DNA of 60,225 bases from an uncultured Pelagibacteraceae bacterium (GCA_902623305.1 CACNTB010000005.1:1-60225), one strand, 5' to 3'. Counted from the first letter of the stretch, positions 19,376-29,501 are shown. Translations and numbers: made by a program. The notes: generated by a model not told the origin, from the letters alone.

Positions 19376-20312
19376 TAACTATTTTGAGATAATTAGACCT
19401 GGTATTAACACAACCTTTCAAGATAAAGGCAGGGATCACCTTTATCATATTGGCATTCCATTTAGTGGTGCTATGGATAATAGAAATTATCTTATAGCTA
19501 ACAAACTTGTTAATAATAATTTAGACTCAGCAATTATTGAATTTGCGTATCAAGGACCTCATCTAAAATACACAGGAGGAAAAATTAATTTTGCAATTAC
19601 TGGAGATGTAATTTTTATAATTAAAAAAGGTAACACTGAAATAGAGGGAAAATGTTATGAGAGTTATCAAATAGAAAACGGTAATGAAATTAACATTATT
19701 TCCACTAGTAAATCTGTTTATGGATATTTAGCGTTAGGCGGTGAGCTAGATATAAATCTTCAATGGAATAGTTGTTCTATAAATACAAAAGCAAATATTG
19801 GATCTAATAATGGAAAAAAATTAGATACAGGACAAAGAGTTAATTTAAAAAAAATTAATTTAAATAAGGATATTAAAAAAACTAATTACATTAATACCAA
19901 AATAGAAAATATAAGGGTGATTAAAGGTACTAATTTTGACTACTTTTCTGAAGAAGGTAAAAAAATATTTTATGAAAAGGAATTCAAAGTATCGAAACTT
20001 TCAGACAGAATGGGTATGAGACTAGAGGGGCCCAAAATAGAGAATATTGTGAACACTAACATAAAATCAGAGGGTTTGATTAAAGGTGTGATTCAAGTAC
20101 CTGCTGACGGCAATCCAATAATAATGCTTTCAGATCATGGAACTGTTGGTGGATATCCAAAAATTGGTGTTGTGGCTAGTGTTGATTATGATCGATTAGT
20201 ACAAATGGCACCGGGATCAAAAATAAAATTTAAAGAGACTAATTTATCTGATGCAGAGACTTTATTTAAGTTATATGAAATGGAAACTCAAAATTTACTA
20301 TCACAAATTTAA
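19368..20312 (+). CDS. pxpC: 5-oxoprolinase subunit C (KipA family)
   Basis: Allophanate-hydrolase subunit 2-like (cyclophilin-fold) protein completing the PxpABC 5-oxoprolinase. The hallmark N-terminus is RPGINTTFQDKGRDHLYHIGIP followed by SGAMDNRNYLIAN. SDRMGMRLEGP and LSDHGTVGGYPKIGVV appear in the C-terminal half. 314 residues, normal. The following EamA permease gene overlaps its stop by one base (TAATG). Confidence 0.95.
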   Translation: MSDNYFEIIRPGINTTFQDKGRDHLYHIGIPFSGAMDNRNYLIANKLVNNNLDSAIIEFAYQGPHLKYTGGKINFAITGDVIFIIKKGNTEIEGKCYESYQIENGNEINIISTSKSVYGYLALGGELDINLQWNSCSINTKANIGSNNGKKLDTGQRVNLKKINLNKDIKKTNYINTKIENIRVIKGTNFDYFSEEGKKIFYEKEFKVSKLSDRMGMRLEGPKIENIVNTNIKSEGLIKGVIQVPADGNPIIMLSDHGTVGGYPKIGVVASVDYDRLVQMAPGSKIKFKETNLSDAETLFKLYEMETQNLLSQI

Positions 20313-21184
20313 TGAATTTTTTATCAAAAATACCTGGACCTTTTTTAGTTTTTTTTGGAGCTTGTGCACTAAGTTTTGGAGGTTTAATCGTTAAGTCTTT
20401 CGAGGGATCTACACTTTGGCAAATATTATTTTGGAGATCACTCTTTTTTATTGGAGTAATTACAATTTTTTTAATATTTACTTACAAAGGAAAAATTTTT
20501 AGTGCTCTTTATAAATCTGGAATTCCAGGTTTATTTGGAGGTATAATTTTATCAATTGGATTTGCTAGTTATGTATTTGCTATGTACGAAACAACAGTAG
20601 CTAACGCAAATTTTATAATTCAAACTCAAGCTTTGTTTTTAGCAATTTTTGGTTATGTCTTTTTAAAAGAAAAAATTTCAAAAATTACATTAACTTGCAT
20701 TATTACAGCAGTAATTGGTATCATTTTAATGTTAGGAACATCATTAACACCAGGTCAAATGACTGGAAATTTAGTTGCATTCATTATGCCAATATCATTT
20801 GCGATCTTAATATTAATTGTTAGAAAATACCCAAAGGTTGATATGATACCTTTACAACTCGTTGCTGGAATTTTTGCAACGTTAATAGGTTTGTTTATGT
20901 CACCGAGTATTATTGTATCAACAAATGATATTTTTTTAGGGTTTATTGCAGGATTTTTTCAAGTTGGACTTGGCTTTATACTTATAACCATTGGAGCAAG
21001 ATCAACGCCTTCAGCTTTTGTTGGAATAATTATGTTAACTGAAGCTGTCCTAGGACCTATGTGGGCATGGATGTTTGCAAACGAAAACCCGCCACTTACA
21101 GTGCTTTTTGGTGGAGCGGTTGTTATAACAGCGGTAGTTATACAGTTTTTGTCTCCATTACTTGTCAAAAAGGTCGCTAAATAA
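20312..21184 (+). CDS. EamA/DMT family permease
   Basis: Ten-helix drug/metabolite transporter, 290 residues, with two EamA repeats (first ~10-135, second ~150-285) and the usual FWRS and LTEAVLGPMWAWMF segments. It is translationally coupled to pxpC, so it is likely in the pyroglutamate operon and may export or import a related metabolite. Substrate prediction from sequence is not possible in this family. The riboswitch of the next operon begins about 37 bases after its stop. Confidence 0.85.
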   Translation: MNFLSKIPGPFLVFFGACALSFGGLIVKSFEGSTLWQILFWRSLFFIGVITIFLIFTYKGKIFSALYKSGIPGLFGGIILSIGFASYVFAMYETTVANANFIIQTQALFLAIFGYVFLKEKISKITLTCIITAVIGIILMLGTSLTPGQMTGNLVAFIMPISFAILILIVRKYPKVDMIPLQLVAGIFATLIGLFMSPSIIVSTNDIFLGFIAGFFQVGLGFILITIGARSTPSAFVGIIMLTEAVLGPMWAWMFANENPPLTVLFGGAVVITAVVIQFLSPLLVKKVAK

Positions 21185-21221
21185 ATTTCACATAAACATT
21201 TTAAATGTGTTATAAATTTAT

Positions 21222-21361
21222 ATACGGGAGAGACTACTTTTGTAGCGCCGAAGGAGCAACCACCCCGGAAACTCTCAGGCAAAAGGACCGTACATATTAA
21301 CTCTGGAAAGAGAATTATTCTCGCCGAAGGAGCAAATCTCTCAGGCACCAAGACAGAGGGG
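21222..21361 (+). promoter_or_regulatory. Tandem glycine riboswitch (gcvT motif)
   Basis: Two consecutive glycine aptamers. Aptamer 1 (21222-21293) is closed by ATACGG pairing with CCGTAC and contains the conserved GCCGAAGGAGCAA and CTCTCAGGCAAAAGGACC. Aptamer 2 (~21299-21361) is closed by CTCTG pairing with CAGAG and contains CGCCGAAGGAGCAA and TCTCAGGCACCAAGACAGAGG. The linker is about 6 bases. The aptamer pair ends 16 bases before the gcvT ATG, close enough to the weak GAAGAG ribosome-binding region that control could be translational. Glycine-activated riboswitches on gcv operons are well established, including in SAR11. Confidence 0.97.
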
Positions 21362-21377
21362 GCAATGAAGAGTTAAT

Positions 21378-22481
21378 ATGGAAATAAAAAAAACATCACT
21401 AAATAAACTTCATCAAAGTAACAACGCTAAGTTTGTTGAATTTGCTGGCTATGAAATGCCTATTCAGTATAGCAAAGGTATTATTGAAGAGCATAAATTT
21501 ACAAGATCGCATTCTGGAATATTTGATGTATCTCATATGGGTCAATTATTTATATATGGTGATGAAAGTTTAACAGAAGAATTAGAAAAAATTTTTCCAT
21601 TAGATTTAAAAAATTTAAAACAAAACTGCTCCAAGTATAGTTTTTTAATGAATGAGGATGCTGGAATTTATGATGATTTAATTATTACTAAAATAGAGGA
21701 GGGGTATTTAATTATTCTAAATGCTGCATGCAAAGATAAAGATTTTGAGATTTTATCCAATTTACTAGGTTCGAAATTTAAAATGAATTTAGACAACAAT
21801 AGATCTTTGATAGCAATTCAAGGACCAAAGTCTGTTGAAATTTTAAATTCAATTATAAATGGAGTTGATCAACTAAATTTTATGACGGGAAATTGGTTCG
21901 ATTCTGAAAATCAAAAATTATTTGTCACAAGATCAGGTTATACAGGGGAAGATGGATTTGAAATTTCAATTTCTAACGATAAAGCTGAAAAATTTGTTGA
22001 AAATTTAATAGAAAAGGGAGCACAACTTATAGGACTTGGGGCAAGAGATACCTTGAGATTAGAAGCTGGTTTATGTTTATATGGTCACGAATTAGATATT
22101 AATAAAACACCAGTTGAGGCAAATCTTAGATGGGCAATCTCAAAATCTAGATTATCAAATGGAGATTTTATTGGATCAAAAAAAATTATGAACCAAATGA
22201 AAGATGGAGCAAACCAAATAAGAGTAGGGATTAAACCAGAGGGAAGATTGATTGCCAGAGAAAAAACTAAAATATTTGATGATACAGATACACAAATTGG
22301 TGAGATAACTAGCGGTACGTTTGGACCAAGTGTAAATGGTCCTATAGCAATGGGTTATGTTGATAAAGAGTTTTCAAAAATTGATACTAAAATTTTGCTT
22401 GAGGTTAGAGGAAAAAAACATCCAGCAAATGTTTGTTCATTACCATTTTATAAAAAAAATTACGTGAAAGGGGTAAATTAA
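21378..22481 (+). CDS. gcvT: Glycine cleavage system T protein (aminomethyltransferase)
   Basis: Transfers the methylene group from lipoyl-bound aminomethyl to tetrahydrofolate, releasing ammonia. Recognised by [27 protein letters not shown] at the start (key residues F-A-G-Y-x-M-P), FDVSHMGQ, the folate-site YTGEDGFEI and the C-terminal [21 protein letters not shown]. 367 residues, normal. It lies directly behind the glycine riboswitch and overlaps gcvH by one base (TAATG). Confidence 0.97.
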   Translation: MEIKKTSLNKLHQSNNAKFVEFAGYEMPIQYSKGIIEEHKFTRSHSGIFDVSHMGQLFIYGDESLTEELEKIFPLDLKNLKQNCSKYSFLMNEDAGIYDDLIITKIEEGYLIILNAACKDKDFEILSNLLGSKFKMNLDNNRSLIAIQGPKSVEILNSIINGVDQLNFMTGNWFDSENQKLFVTRSGYTGEDGFEISISNDKAEKFVENLIEKGAQLIGLGARDTLRLEAGLCLYGHELDINKTPVEANLRWAISKSRLSNGDFIGSKKIMNQMKDGANQIRVGIKPEGRLIAREKTKIFDDTDTQIGEITSGTFGPSVNGPIAMGYVDKEFSKIDTKILLEVRGKKHPANVCSLPFYKKNYVKGVN

Positions 22482-22861
22482 TGAGTGAAGTAAAATTTTC
22501 GAAAGAACACGAGTGGATTACTTTAGAGGGAGATGTAGCAACAATAGGAATTACAAAACATGCAACGGAAATGCTTGGTGACATAGTTTTTGCAGAACTT
22601 CCTGAAAAAGGATCTAATGTTGAAAAAGATGGTACTGCAGGTGTAGTAGAATCTACAAAGGCTGCAAGCGATGTTTATACTCCAGTTAGTGGTGAGATAG
22701 TAGACACTAATCAAGCTATTGTAGATGATCCTTCTAAAATTAATGAAGATCCAGAAGGTTCAGCATGGTTTTTTAAACTTAAAATGAAAGATCAATCAGA
22801 AATGGATGGTCTTATGAACAAAGATGAATACGATAAATTTGCAAAGGAGAGCGCTAGCTAA
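22481..22861 (+). CDS. gcvH: Glycine cleavage system H protein
   Basis: Lipoyl carrier that shuttles the aminomethyl group between P, T and L proteins. The lipoylated lysine is Lys60 in [12 protein letters not shown], and EHEWI opens the domain. 126 residues, standard. It starts on the gcvT stop and its own stop overlaps the gcvP ATG by one base, so all three gcv genes are coupled. Confidence 0.98.
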   Translation: MSEVKFSKEHEWITLEGDVATIGITKHATEMLGDIVFAELPEKGSNVEKDGTAGVVESTKAASDVYTPVSGEIVDTNQAIVDDPSKINEDPEGSAWFFKLKMKDQSEMDGLMNKDEYDKFAKESAS

Positions 22862-25731
22862 TGTTACATAATTCACAAAAAGATTTTTTAAAAAGACACA
22901 TTGGACCTTCAGATGAAGATCAAAATAAAATGCTCAAAGAACTTAATTATAAATCATTAGATGAGTTAATTAAAAGTACAGTTCCAGAAAAGATCCAATT
23001 AAAAGATGAATTAAATATTGGCGAGTCTAATTCAGAATATGAAGCTTTAAGAAAATTAAAAGCAATTTCGAAAAAAAATCACATTTACTCAAACTTTATA
23101 GGGATGGGTTATTATGGCACTTACACTCCTTATGTAATTCTAAGAAATATTTTAGAAAATCCAGGTTGGTACACTTCTTATACACCCTATCAACCGGAGG
23201 TAGCTCAAGGAAGATTAGAAATGCTACTTAATTTCCAACAAATGATAGTTGATTTTACAGGTATGGATATCGCAAATGCATCTTTATTAGATGAAGGAAC
23301 GGCAGCTGCAGAAGCAATGGGATTAAGTCATAGGTTAAATAAAAAAGATAGTAATTTAGTTTTTGTCTCAGAAAATTGTCACCCACAAACAATAGATGTA
23401 ATCCAAACAAGAGCAGAACCAATGGGATTAAAAGTACTTGTCGGAAATGAAGATGAAGTATTAGATCAATTAACGGAAGATTTAGTTTGTGGTATATTGC
23501 AATACCCTGGAACATTAGGAGATATAAAAGATCCTAGTGAAGCAATTAGTAAAATTCATAAAAAAAATGGTAAAGCAATTTTAGCTTGTGATTTATTAGC
23601 ACTTGCTAAGTTAAAAACACCAAGAGAACTAGGAGCAGATATTGCTGTAGGAAGTTCTCAAAGATTTGGAATTCCAATGGGTTACGGTGGACCACATGCA
23701 GCCTTCTTTGCGACTAAAGATGAATACAAAAGATCTATGCCAGGAAGAATTGTTGGAGTCTCTGTTGATAGACATGGAAACAAAGCTTACAGATTATCAT
23801 TACAAACTAGGGAACAACATATAAGAAGAGATAAAGCTACAAGTAATATTTGTACTGCTCAAGCTTTGTTAGCAATTGTTTCAGCTGCATATGCTATTTA
23901 TCATGGTCCAGAGGGTATAAGAACTATTGCTGAGAGAGTTTCTCAATTAGCTAAAAACTTTTCGGATAAATTAAAGCAATCAGGATATGAGATTTATTCA
24001 GATCATTTTTTTGATACAGTTACAATTGTTACTAAGGACAAAACTGATCAAATCTATAAAAATGCTTTAGATCAAAAAGTAAATATCAGAAAAGTAAATT
24101 CTGAAATGCTGGCAGTTTCTTTCGATGAAAAGAAAAATGTTTATAGAGTAAATCAATTGTTAAAAATATTTAATGCAGCTGAATCAATCAAAAAAGAGGA
24201 TCCAACAGTTAGTTTACCTAATCTTCCAAAAAATTTATTAAGAACTTCAAAATATTTAGAGCACCCTGTTTTTAATTCATATCACTCAGAAACTGAGATG
24301 CTTAGATATTTAAAAAAGTTAGAAGATAAAGATATAGCTTTAAATAGAACTATGATTGCACTTGGTTCATGTACTATGAAATTAAACGCTACTGCAGAAA
24401 TGATACCTATTTCGTGGAGAGAATTAGCAGAGCCTCATCCATTTGTACCTATTGAGCAGATGGAAGGATATAGAGATTTGTTCACTGATCTTAAAAATTG
24501 GCTAAGATCAATCACTGGTTTTTCTGGTGTTTCACTTCAACCGAATGCAGGTGCTCAAGGTGAATATGCAGGATTAATGGTTATTAGAAAGTATCATTTA
24601 GATAGAGGAGAAGAAAACAGGAATATATGTTTAATACCAAGTTCAGCACATGGAACTAATCCTGCTAGTGCTCAAATGGTAGGCATGAAAGTTGTCGTTG
24701 TTGACTGTGACAAAGAAGGAAATGTTGATTTTGAGGATTTAAAGAAAAAAGCAGAAATGCATTCTGAAAATCTTGGAGCATTAATGGTAACTTATCCTTC
24801 AACACACGGAGTATTTGAGGAAAAAATTACAGACATATGTGAGTTAATTCATAAACATGGTGGTCAAGTTTATATGGATGGTGCAAATTTAAATGCTCTT
24901 GTTGGTATTGCAAGACCTGGAAATTTTGGTCCAGATGTTTGTCACATAAACTTACATAAAACATTCTGCATCCCACATGGCGGTGGAGGACCAGGTATGG
25001 GACCAATTGCATGTAAAAAACACTTACAAGTATATTTACCTAATCATCCAGTGGTTAAAGATTGTGGACCTGCAACAGGAATAGGAGCAGTTTCAGCAGC
25101 ACCTTGGGGAAGCTCAAGTATTTTATCAATTTCTTGGATGTATATTAAAATGATGGGTTCCGAGGGTTTAAAATTAGCTACTCAAGTCGCAATATTAAAT
25201 GCAAATTATATTGCTCATAGACTGAAAGATCATTATCCAATTCTTTATAAAGGCTCAAATGGAAATGTAGCCCATGAATGTATTATTGATATACGTTCTA
25301 TTAAAAGTGAAACAGGCATTACAGAAGAAGATATAGCTAAAAGATTGATTGATTATGGTTTTCATGCGCCAACAATGTCATGGCCAGTAGCAGGTACTAT
25401 GATGATTGAACCAACTGAAAGTGAAAGCTTATCTGAACTTGATAGATTTTGTGATACTTTGATTAGTATTAAATCAGAAATAGATATGATCAAGTCAGGA
25501 AAATTTGATAAAGTTGATAATCCAATTAAAAATGCACCTCATACAGATATCGAATTAGCTTCTGATGAATGGAATCATAAATATTCAAGAGAGCAAGCTG
25601 CGTATCCTGCAAAATTCTTAAAAGCAAATAAATTTTGGCCTCCGGTCGCAAGAGTTGATAACGTATATGGAGATAAAAATATTTTTTGTACTTGTCCAAG
25701 TATGGATGAATTTAAAGAAGATGCAGCATAA
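22861..25731 (+). CDS. gcvP: Glycine dehydrogenase (decarboxylating), P protein
   Basis: PLP enzyme that decarboxylates glycine and loads the residue onto the H protein. It is the single-chain form, 956 residues, with both alpha-like N half (FIGMGYYGTYTPYVILRN, key residues only) and catalytic C half. The PLP lysine is about residue 700 in NLHKTFCIPHGGGGPG, after QVYMDGANLNA. It is the last gene of the riboswitch-controlled operon. The L protein gene is not in this window. Confidence 0.98.
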   Translation: MLHNSQKDFLKRHIGPSDEDQNKMLKELNYKSLDELIKSTVPEKIQLKDELNIGESNSEYEALRKLKAISKKNHIYSNFIGMGYYGTYTPYVILRNILENPGWYTSYTPYQPEVAQGRLEMLLNFQQMIVDFTGMDIANASLLDEGTAAAEAMGLSHRLNKKDSNLVFVSENCHPQTIDVIQTRAEPMGLKVLVGNEDEVLDQLTEDLVCGILQYPGTLGDIKDPSEAISKIHKKNGKAILACDLLALAKLKTPRELGADIAVGSSQRFGIPMGYGGPHAAFFATKDEYKRSMPGRIVGVSVDRHGNKAYRLSLQTREQHIRRDKATSNICTAQALLAIVSAAYAIYHGPEGIRTIAERVSQLAKNFSDKLKQSGYEIYSDHFFDTVTIVTKDKTDQIYKNALDQKVNIRKVNSEMLAVSFDEKKNVYRVNQLLKIFNAAESIKKEDPTVSLPNLPKNLLRTSKYLEHPVFNSYHSETEMLRYLKKLEDKDIALNRTMIALGSCTMKLNATAEMIPISWRELAEPHPFVPIEQMEGYRDLFTDLKNWLRSITGFSGVSLQPNAGAQGEYAGLMVIRKYHLDRGEENRNICLIPSSAHGTNPASAQMVGMKVVVVDCDKEGNVDFEDLKKKAEMHSENLGALMVTYPSTHGVFEEKITDICELIHKHGGQVYMDGANLNALVGIARPGNFGPDVCHINLHKTFCIPHGGGGPGMGPIACKKHLQVYLPNHPVVKDCGPATGIGAVSAAPWGSSSILSISWMYIKMMGSEGLKLATQVAILNANYIAHRLKDHYPILYKGSNGNVAHECIIDIRSIKSETGITEEDIAKRLIDYGFHAPTMSWPVAGTMMIEPTESESLSELDRFCDTLISIKSEIDMIKSGKFDKVDNPIKNAPHTDIELASDEWNHKYSREQAAYPAKFLKANKFWPPVARVDNVYGDKNIFCTCPSMDEFKEDAA

Positions 25732-25737
25732 TAATTA

Positions 25738-26976
25738 ATGAAAATTGCTGTTGTTGGCTCAGGTATTTCTGGATTAAGTGCTGCTTATTATTTATCAAAA
25801 AAATATCATGTAGATCTTTTCGAGCGAGAAGATCATTTTGGTGGACACTCACATACAATAGATATTTTTTTTGATGAAAAAAAAGTATCTGTAGATATTG
25901 GTTTCATTGTTTTTAATTTTCAAACTTATCCAAATTTAATTAATTTTTTTAAGGAAAATGATATTCAAATTGAAAAAAGCAATATGTCTTTTTCAGTTTC
26001 AGTAGATAATACAAACTATGAATATTGTGGAAAAGGTTTGAGTGGTATTTTCTCTAATAAATCAAATCTGTTTAACATAGAGTTCTTAAAAATGTTTTTT
26101 GATATAATTAAATTTTATAAAAAAAGTGATCAAGTAAATATATCAAATGATAAAATTACTTTAGGTGAATATTTAAAAATTAATAAATTATCAAAAACAT
26201 TTGTTGATTATCATATAATACCAATGGTATCTGCAATTTGGTCTATGCCTCCTTATGAAGCGAGCAAGATGCCAATTAGTTTCTTTCTGAGATTTTTCCA
26301 AAATCATGGTTTGTTTAAATTAAAAAATAGACCGCAGTGGTACACAGTAACCAATAGAAGCAGAACTTATGTTAGTAAAATACTTTCTCAAATAAGTGGT
26401 GAACACTACAAAAATTACAAAGTTACAAGAGTTAAAAGAAAATCATCAGGATTAGACCTATACTATGGTGGAGAAAGTGAATTTTTTGATTATGATAAAG
26501 TAGTTTTGGCAACACATGCTGATGAAGCCTTAAAGTTAATTGAAAATCCAACTGAGGATGAAAGAAATATTCTTTCGAATTTTAGCTACAAAGAAAATAT
26601 AGCTTACATACATACAGATCAGCGAGTCATGCCAAAAAATAAAAAAGCTTGGTCTTCTTGGAATTCATCAATAGATGAAAAGAATTTAGAGAAAAATTCA
26701 ATAACCTACTGGTTAAATTTATTACAAAATTTGAAGTGTGATGAAAATATTTTCTTAACACTAAATCCTTACTTCAATATTGATGAAAAAAAAATATTGA
26801 GAAAAGTAAAATTTACACATCCATATTACGATCAAAAAGCATTAAATGCTCAATCTGAGCTTATTAAAATACAAAATCAAAAAGATTTACTTTTTTGTGG
26901 CAGTTATTTTGGTTATGGATTTCATGAAGATGGAATAAAATCATCTATTGAAATGCTGAAAAACCTTAATGATTAG
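25738..26976 (+). CDS. FAD-dependent amine-oxidase-like oxidoreductase
   Basis: A 412-residue flavoprotein with an N-terminal dinucleotide-binding fold (AVVGSGISGLSAAYYLS, then DLFEREDHFGGHSHTID) and a C-terminal FAD motif ending FCGSYFGYGFHEDGIKSSIEML. It belongs to the NAD(P)-binding amine oxidase/desaturase-like family that is regularly encoded beside DUF1365 and cyclopropane-synthase genes, as here. It starts 6 bases after gcvP and overlaps DUF1365 by 8 bases. A role in acyl-chain dehydrogenation or lipid modification is inferred from that gene partnership; the substrate is unknown. Confidence 0.8.
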   Translation: MKIAVVGSGISGLSAAYYLSKKYHVDLFEREDHFGGHSHTIDIFFDEKKVSVDIGFIVFNFQTYPNLINFFKENDIQIEKSNMSFSVSVDNTNYEYCGKGLSGIFSNKSNLFNIEFLKMFFDIIKFYKKSDQVNISNDKITLGEYLKINKLSKTFVDYHIIPMVSAIWSMPPYEASKMPISFFLRFFQNHGLFKLKNRPQWYTVTNRSRTYVSKILSQISGEHYKNYKVTRVKRKSSGLDLYYGGESEFFDYDKVVLATHADEALKLIENPTEDERNILSNFSYKENIAYIHTDQRVMPKNKKAWSSWNSSIDEKNLEKNSITYWLNLLQNLKCDENIFLTLNPYFNIDEKKILRKVKFTHPYYDQKALNAQSELIKIQNQKDLLFCGSYFGYGFHEDGIKSSIEMLKNLND

Positions 26977-27733
26977 TTCTTGTATATATAATGGAAATGT
27001 AATCCATAAGAGATTTAAACCAAAAGAACATTTTTTTAAATATAAAGTATTTTCATTATTTATAGATCTATCAGAACTAAATGAGCTTAATAATAAATTA
27101 AAATTTTTTTCATTGAATAATTTTAATCTTATTAGTTTTTATGAGAAAGATCATGGTGATCGTGATGGGTCATCTCTTTTTGAGTGGGTAAAAAAAAATC
27201 TTATTAATAACAAAATTAATACAGACAACATAAAAGTTAAACTTTTATGCTATCCAAGAATATTTGGTTATGTTTTTAATCCACTAAGTATTTTTTTTGT
27301 ATATGATAGAAAAAATAATTTAATTTCTATTTTATATGAGGTTAAGAATACATTTGGTGAGCAACACACATATGTCTTTAAAGTAGAGGGACAAAATAAA
27401 TTAATTCAAAATAATTGCTCAAAGAAATTTCATGTTTCACCATTTATTGAAATGGATTGTAATTATTTTTTTAGAATATTAAATCCAGAGCAGAAGTTGT
27501 CAGTTGTAATTGATCAATATGATCAAGAAGGAAAAATTCTTTTTGCATCTCAAGATGGTGAAAGATCTGATTTGACAAGTAAAAATTTAATGAATTCTTA
27601 TCTTAAACACCCTTTAATGACATTTAAAATTATCTCAGCGATACATTTTGAAGCGTTTAAATTGTGGATTAAAGGAATTAAATTTATTAAAAAAAAATTT
27701 AAAATTAAAAATAATATAACAGTAGAAAATTAA
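26969..27733 (+). CDS. DUF1365 family protein
   Basis: A 254-residue protein recognised by the DUF1365 pattern: IYNGNVIHKRFKPKEHFFKYKVF at the start (H-x-R-x3-P-x2-H-x-F), DHGDRDGSSLFEWV, LCYPRIFGYVFNPLSIFF, ALYEVKNTFGEQHTY-like and KFHVSPFIEMD. No catalytic function is established for the family, but it travels with flavin oxidoreductase and cyclopropane-synthase-like genes. It overlaps both neighbours (8 bases with the oxidoreductase, 1 with the methyltransferase), so the three are probably made together. Confidence 0.85.
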   Translation: MISSCIYNGNVIHKRFKPKEHFFKYKVFSLFIDLSELNELNNKLKFFSLNNFNLISFYEKDHGDRDGSSLFEWVKKNLINNKINTDNIKVKLLCYPRIFGYVFNPLSIFFVYDRKNNLISILYEVKNTFGEQHTYVFKVEGQNKLIQNNCSKKFHVSPFIEMDCNYFFRILNPEQKLSVVIDQYDQEGKILFASQDGERSDLTSKNLMNSYLKHPLMTFKIISAIHFEAFKLWIKGIKFIKKKFKIKNNITVEN

Positions 27734-28911
27734 TGTTTTTAAATAACACCGCAGATAAATTAGTTTTTAAATTTCTAAATAAAATAAATCATGGTTATCT
27801 AGAGCTTACTACACATGAAGGAAAAGTTTTAAAGTTTGGAAATCAAAATGAAAAATTGCATGCAAATATTTCAATCAAAAAACCAGATTTTAATTATAAT
27901 TTAATTAGAGGTGGCAGTATTGGATTTGCTGAGAGCTATATGAGAGGTGAATTTGAAACTGATAACTTATCAAATTTAATTGAATTAACTGCAAGAAATA
28001 TAGAAGTCATATATAAATTTTCTGGCCTTCTCGATTTTCCAATAATTAATTTTGTTAAAAATAAAATAATTAAAAATACAAAAAGTAGAAGCAAAGAAAA
28101 TATTGCTAAACATTATGATCTAGGTAATGATTTTTTTTCTCTTTGGTTAGATGATACACTCACTTATTCTAGTGCTATTTTTGACGATAAGTTGAAAAAT
28201 CTTTCTGATGCTCAAAATAACAAATATCAAAAATTAATTGATCTAATTAAACCAAATAATGGTGATAAAGTTTTAGAAATAGGATGTGGTTGGGGAGGTT
28301 TTGCTGAGTATCTAGGTAAAAAATACGATGTTAAACTAGACTGTATTACTATATCAAAAAAACAATTTGAATACGCAAAAGAAAGAATTTTTAATTGTGG
28401 TTTAAACGAAAAAGTAAATATTGAAATAAAGGATTACAGAGATCTTAAAGGTAAATACAATTCAATTGCCTCTATAGAGATGATTGAGGCTGTTGGTCAA
28501 AATTATTTAGAGGGTTATTTTAAAACCATTAAAAATAACTTATCTGATGGCGGTAAAGCAGCTATTCAAGCAATTACTATTGATGATAGGTTGTTTGATA
28601 GATACAAAAACAAACAAGATTTTATTCAAAAATATATTTTTCCTGGTGGTTTTTTGCCAAATAAAAATAGTATTAATCGTTATGTTTCTGATAACGGTTT
28701 AACTATAAATTCATATATTTCTTATGCTGATCATTATGCAAATACATTGGCTATATGGAGAAATGAGTTTTTAAAAAAATGGGATTTAATAAAAAATCAA
28801 GGTTTTAACCTAACATTTAAAAGAATGTGGGAGTTTTACCTTTCTTATTGCGAAGCTGGATTTAAGTCAAAAAATATTGATCTGATACAATTTTCAATGC
28901 AAAACAAATAA
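27733..28911 (+). CDS. Cyclopropane-fatty-acyl-phospholipid synthase-like SAM methyltransferase
   Basis: SAM-dependent methyltransferase acting on unsaturated acyl chains of membrane phospholipids. SAM-binding VLEIGCGWGGFAEYLG follows the family's HYDLGNDFFSLWLDDTLTYSSA; the E in SIEMIEAVG and the YIFPGG segment are also conserved. 392 residues, typical. It may form a cyclopropane ring or a methyl-branched/furan precursor; sequence alone does not separate these. Third gene of the lipid-modification operon. The following lipoprotein start lies 17 bases after its stop. Confidence 0.9.
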   Translation: MFLNNTADKLVFKFLNKINHGYLELTTHEGKVLKFGNQNEKLHANISIKKPDFNYNLIRGGSIGFAESYMRGEFETDNLSNLIELTARNIEVIYKFSGLLDFPIINFVKNKIIKNTKSRSKENIAKHYDLGNDFFSLWLDDTLTYSSAIFDDKLKNLSDAQNNKYQKLIDLIKPNNGDKVLEIGCGWGGFAEYLGKKYDVKLDCITISKKQFEYAKERIFNCGLNEKVNIEIKDYRDLKGKYNSIASIEMIEAVGQNYLEGYFKTIKNNLSDGGKAAIQAITIDDRLFDRYKNKQDFIQKYIFPGGFLPNKNSINRYVSDNGLTINSYISYADHYANTLAIWRNEFLKKWDLIKNQGFNLTFKRMWEFYLSYCEAGFKSKNIDLIQFSMQNK

Positions 28912-28928
28912 AAATAATGGAGATATTT

Positions 28929-29477
28929 ATGCGACATATAAAAATAATTAAGTCAATTTCATTGATAATTTCATTATTCTTAATTACAAGTTGCTCAAAT
29001 AATAGCGCCATGAAACCAGAAGATTTTAAAAATAAAAAACCAAGATTAATTATTGAGGAATACTTATCTGGAAATGTTAAGGCTTGGGGCGTTCTACAAA
29101 ATAGATCAGGAAAAGTTACAAGACAATTTTCCGCAGATTTAAATGGAACCTGGGATGGAAAGCAATTAATTCTTAAAGAAAAATTTAATTGGGACGATGG
29201 TGAAGTTCAAAATCGAGAATGGAAAATAAATAAAATTGATGAGCATAATTACGAGGGAACAGCAGGAGATGTTGTTGGTAAAGCAACAGGATACTCTTAC
29301 GGTCCAGCGTTTAAATTTGAATATGTTTTGTTAGTTCCAGTTAAAGGTAAAGAATTAAAAATAACTTTCGATGATTGGATTTTTAAACAAGATGATAGAG
29401 TTGCAATTAATAGAGCAACAATGACTAAATTTGGTTTTAAAGTAGCTGAGCTAACAGTTGTCTTTGTAAAAGATTAA
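28929..29477 (+). CDS. DUF3833 family lipoprotein
   Basis: Predicted outer- or inner-membrane lipoprotein: signal LIISLFLITSC with the lipobox cysteine, then a beta-rich domain with FSADLNGTWDGKQLILKEKF, WKINKIDEHNYEGTAGDVVGKA and DDWIFKQDDRVAINRA, characteristic of DUF3833. I start at ATG 28929 (MRHIKI) because GGAGA lies 7 bases upstream; an in-frame ATG at 28917 would add four residues. It is encoded after the methyltransferase, the usual neighbour of this family, and is probably part of the same lipid-modification system. Confidence 0.82.
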   Translation: MRHIKIIKSISLIISLFLITSCSNNSAMKPEDFKNKKPRLIIEEYLSGNVKAWGVLQNRSGKVTRQFSADLNGTWDGKQLILKEKFNWDDGEVQNREWKINKIDEHNYEGTAGDVVGKATGYSYGPAFKFEYVLLVPVKGKELKITFDDWIFKQDDRVAINRATMTKFGFKVAELTVVFVKD

Positions 29478-29501
29478 TTTTTTTTATACTGAATTTTTAG
29501 A

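Noticed and set aside
20959..21351. 130-residue minus-strand reading frame across the riboswitch
   Set aside because: It is antisense to the EamA gene and the two glycine aptamers, both firmly identified.
21365..21376. Three-codon ORF (ATG-AAG-AGT-TAA) just before gcvT
   Set aside because: It lacks its own ribosome-binding site and includes the region needed for gcvT initiation; most likely chance.
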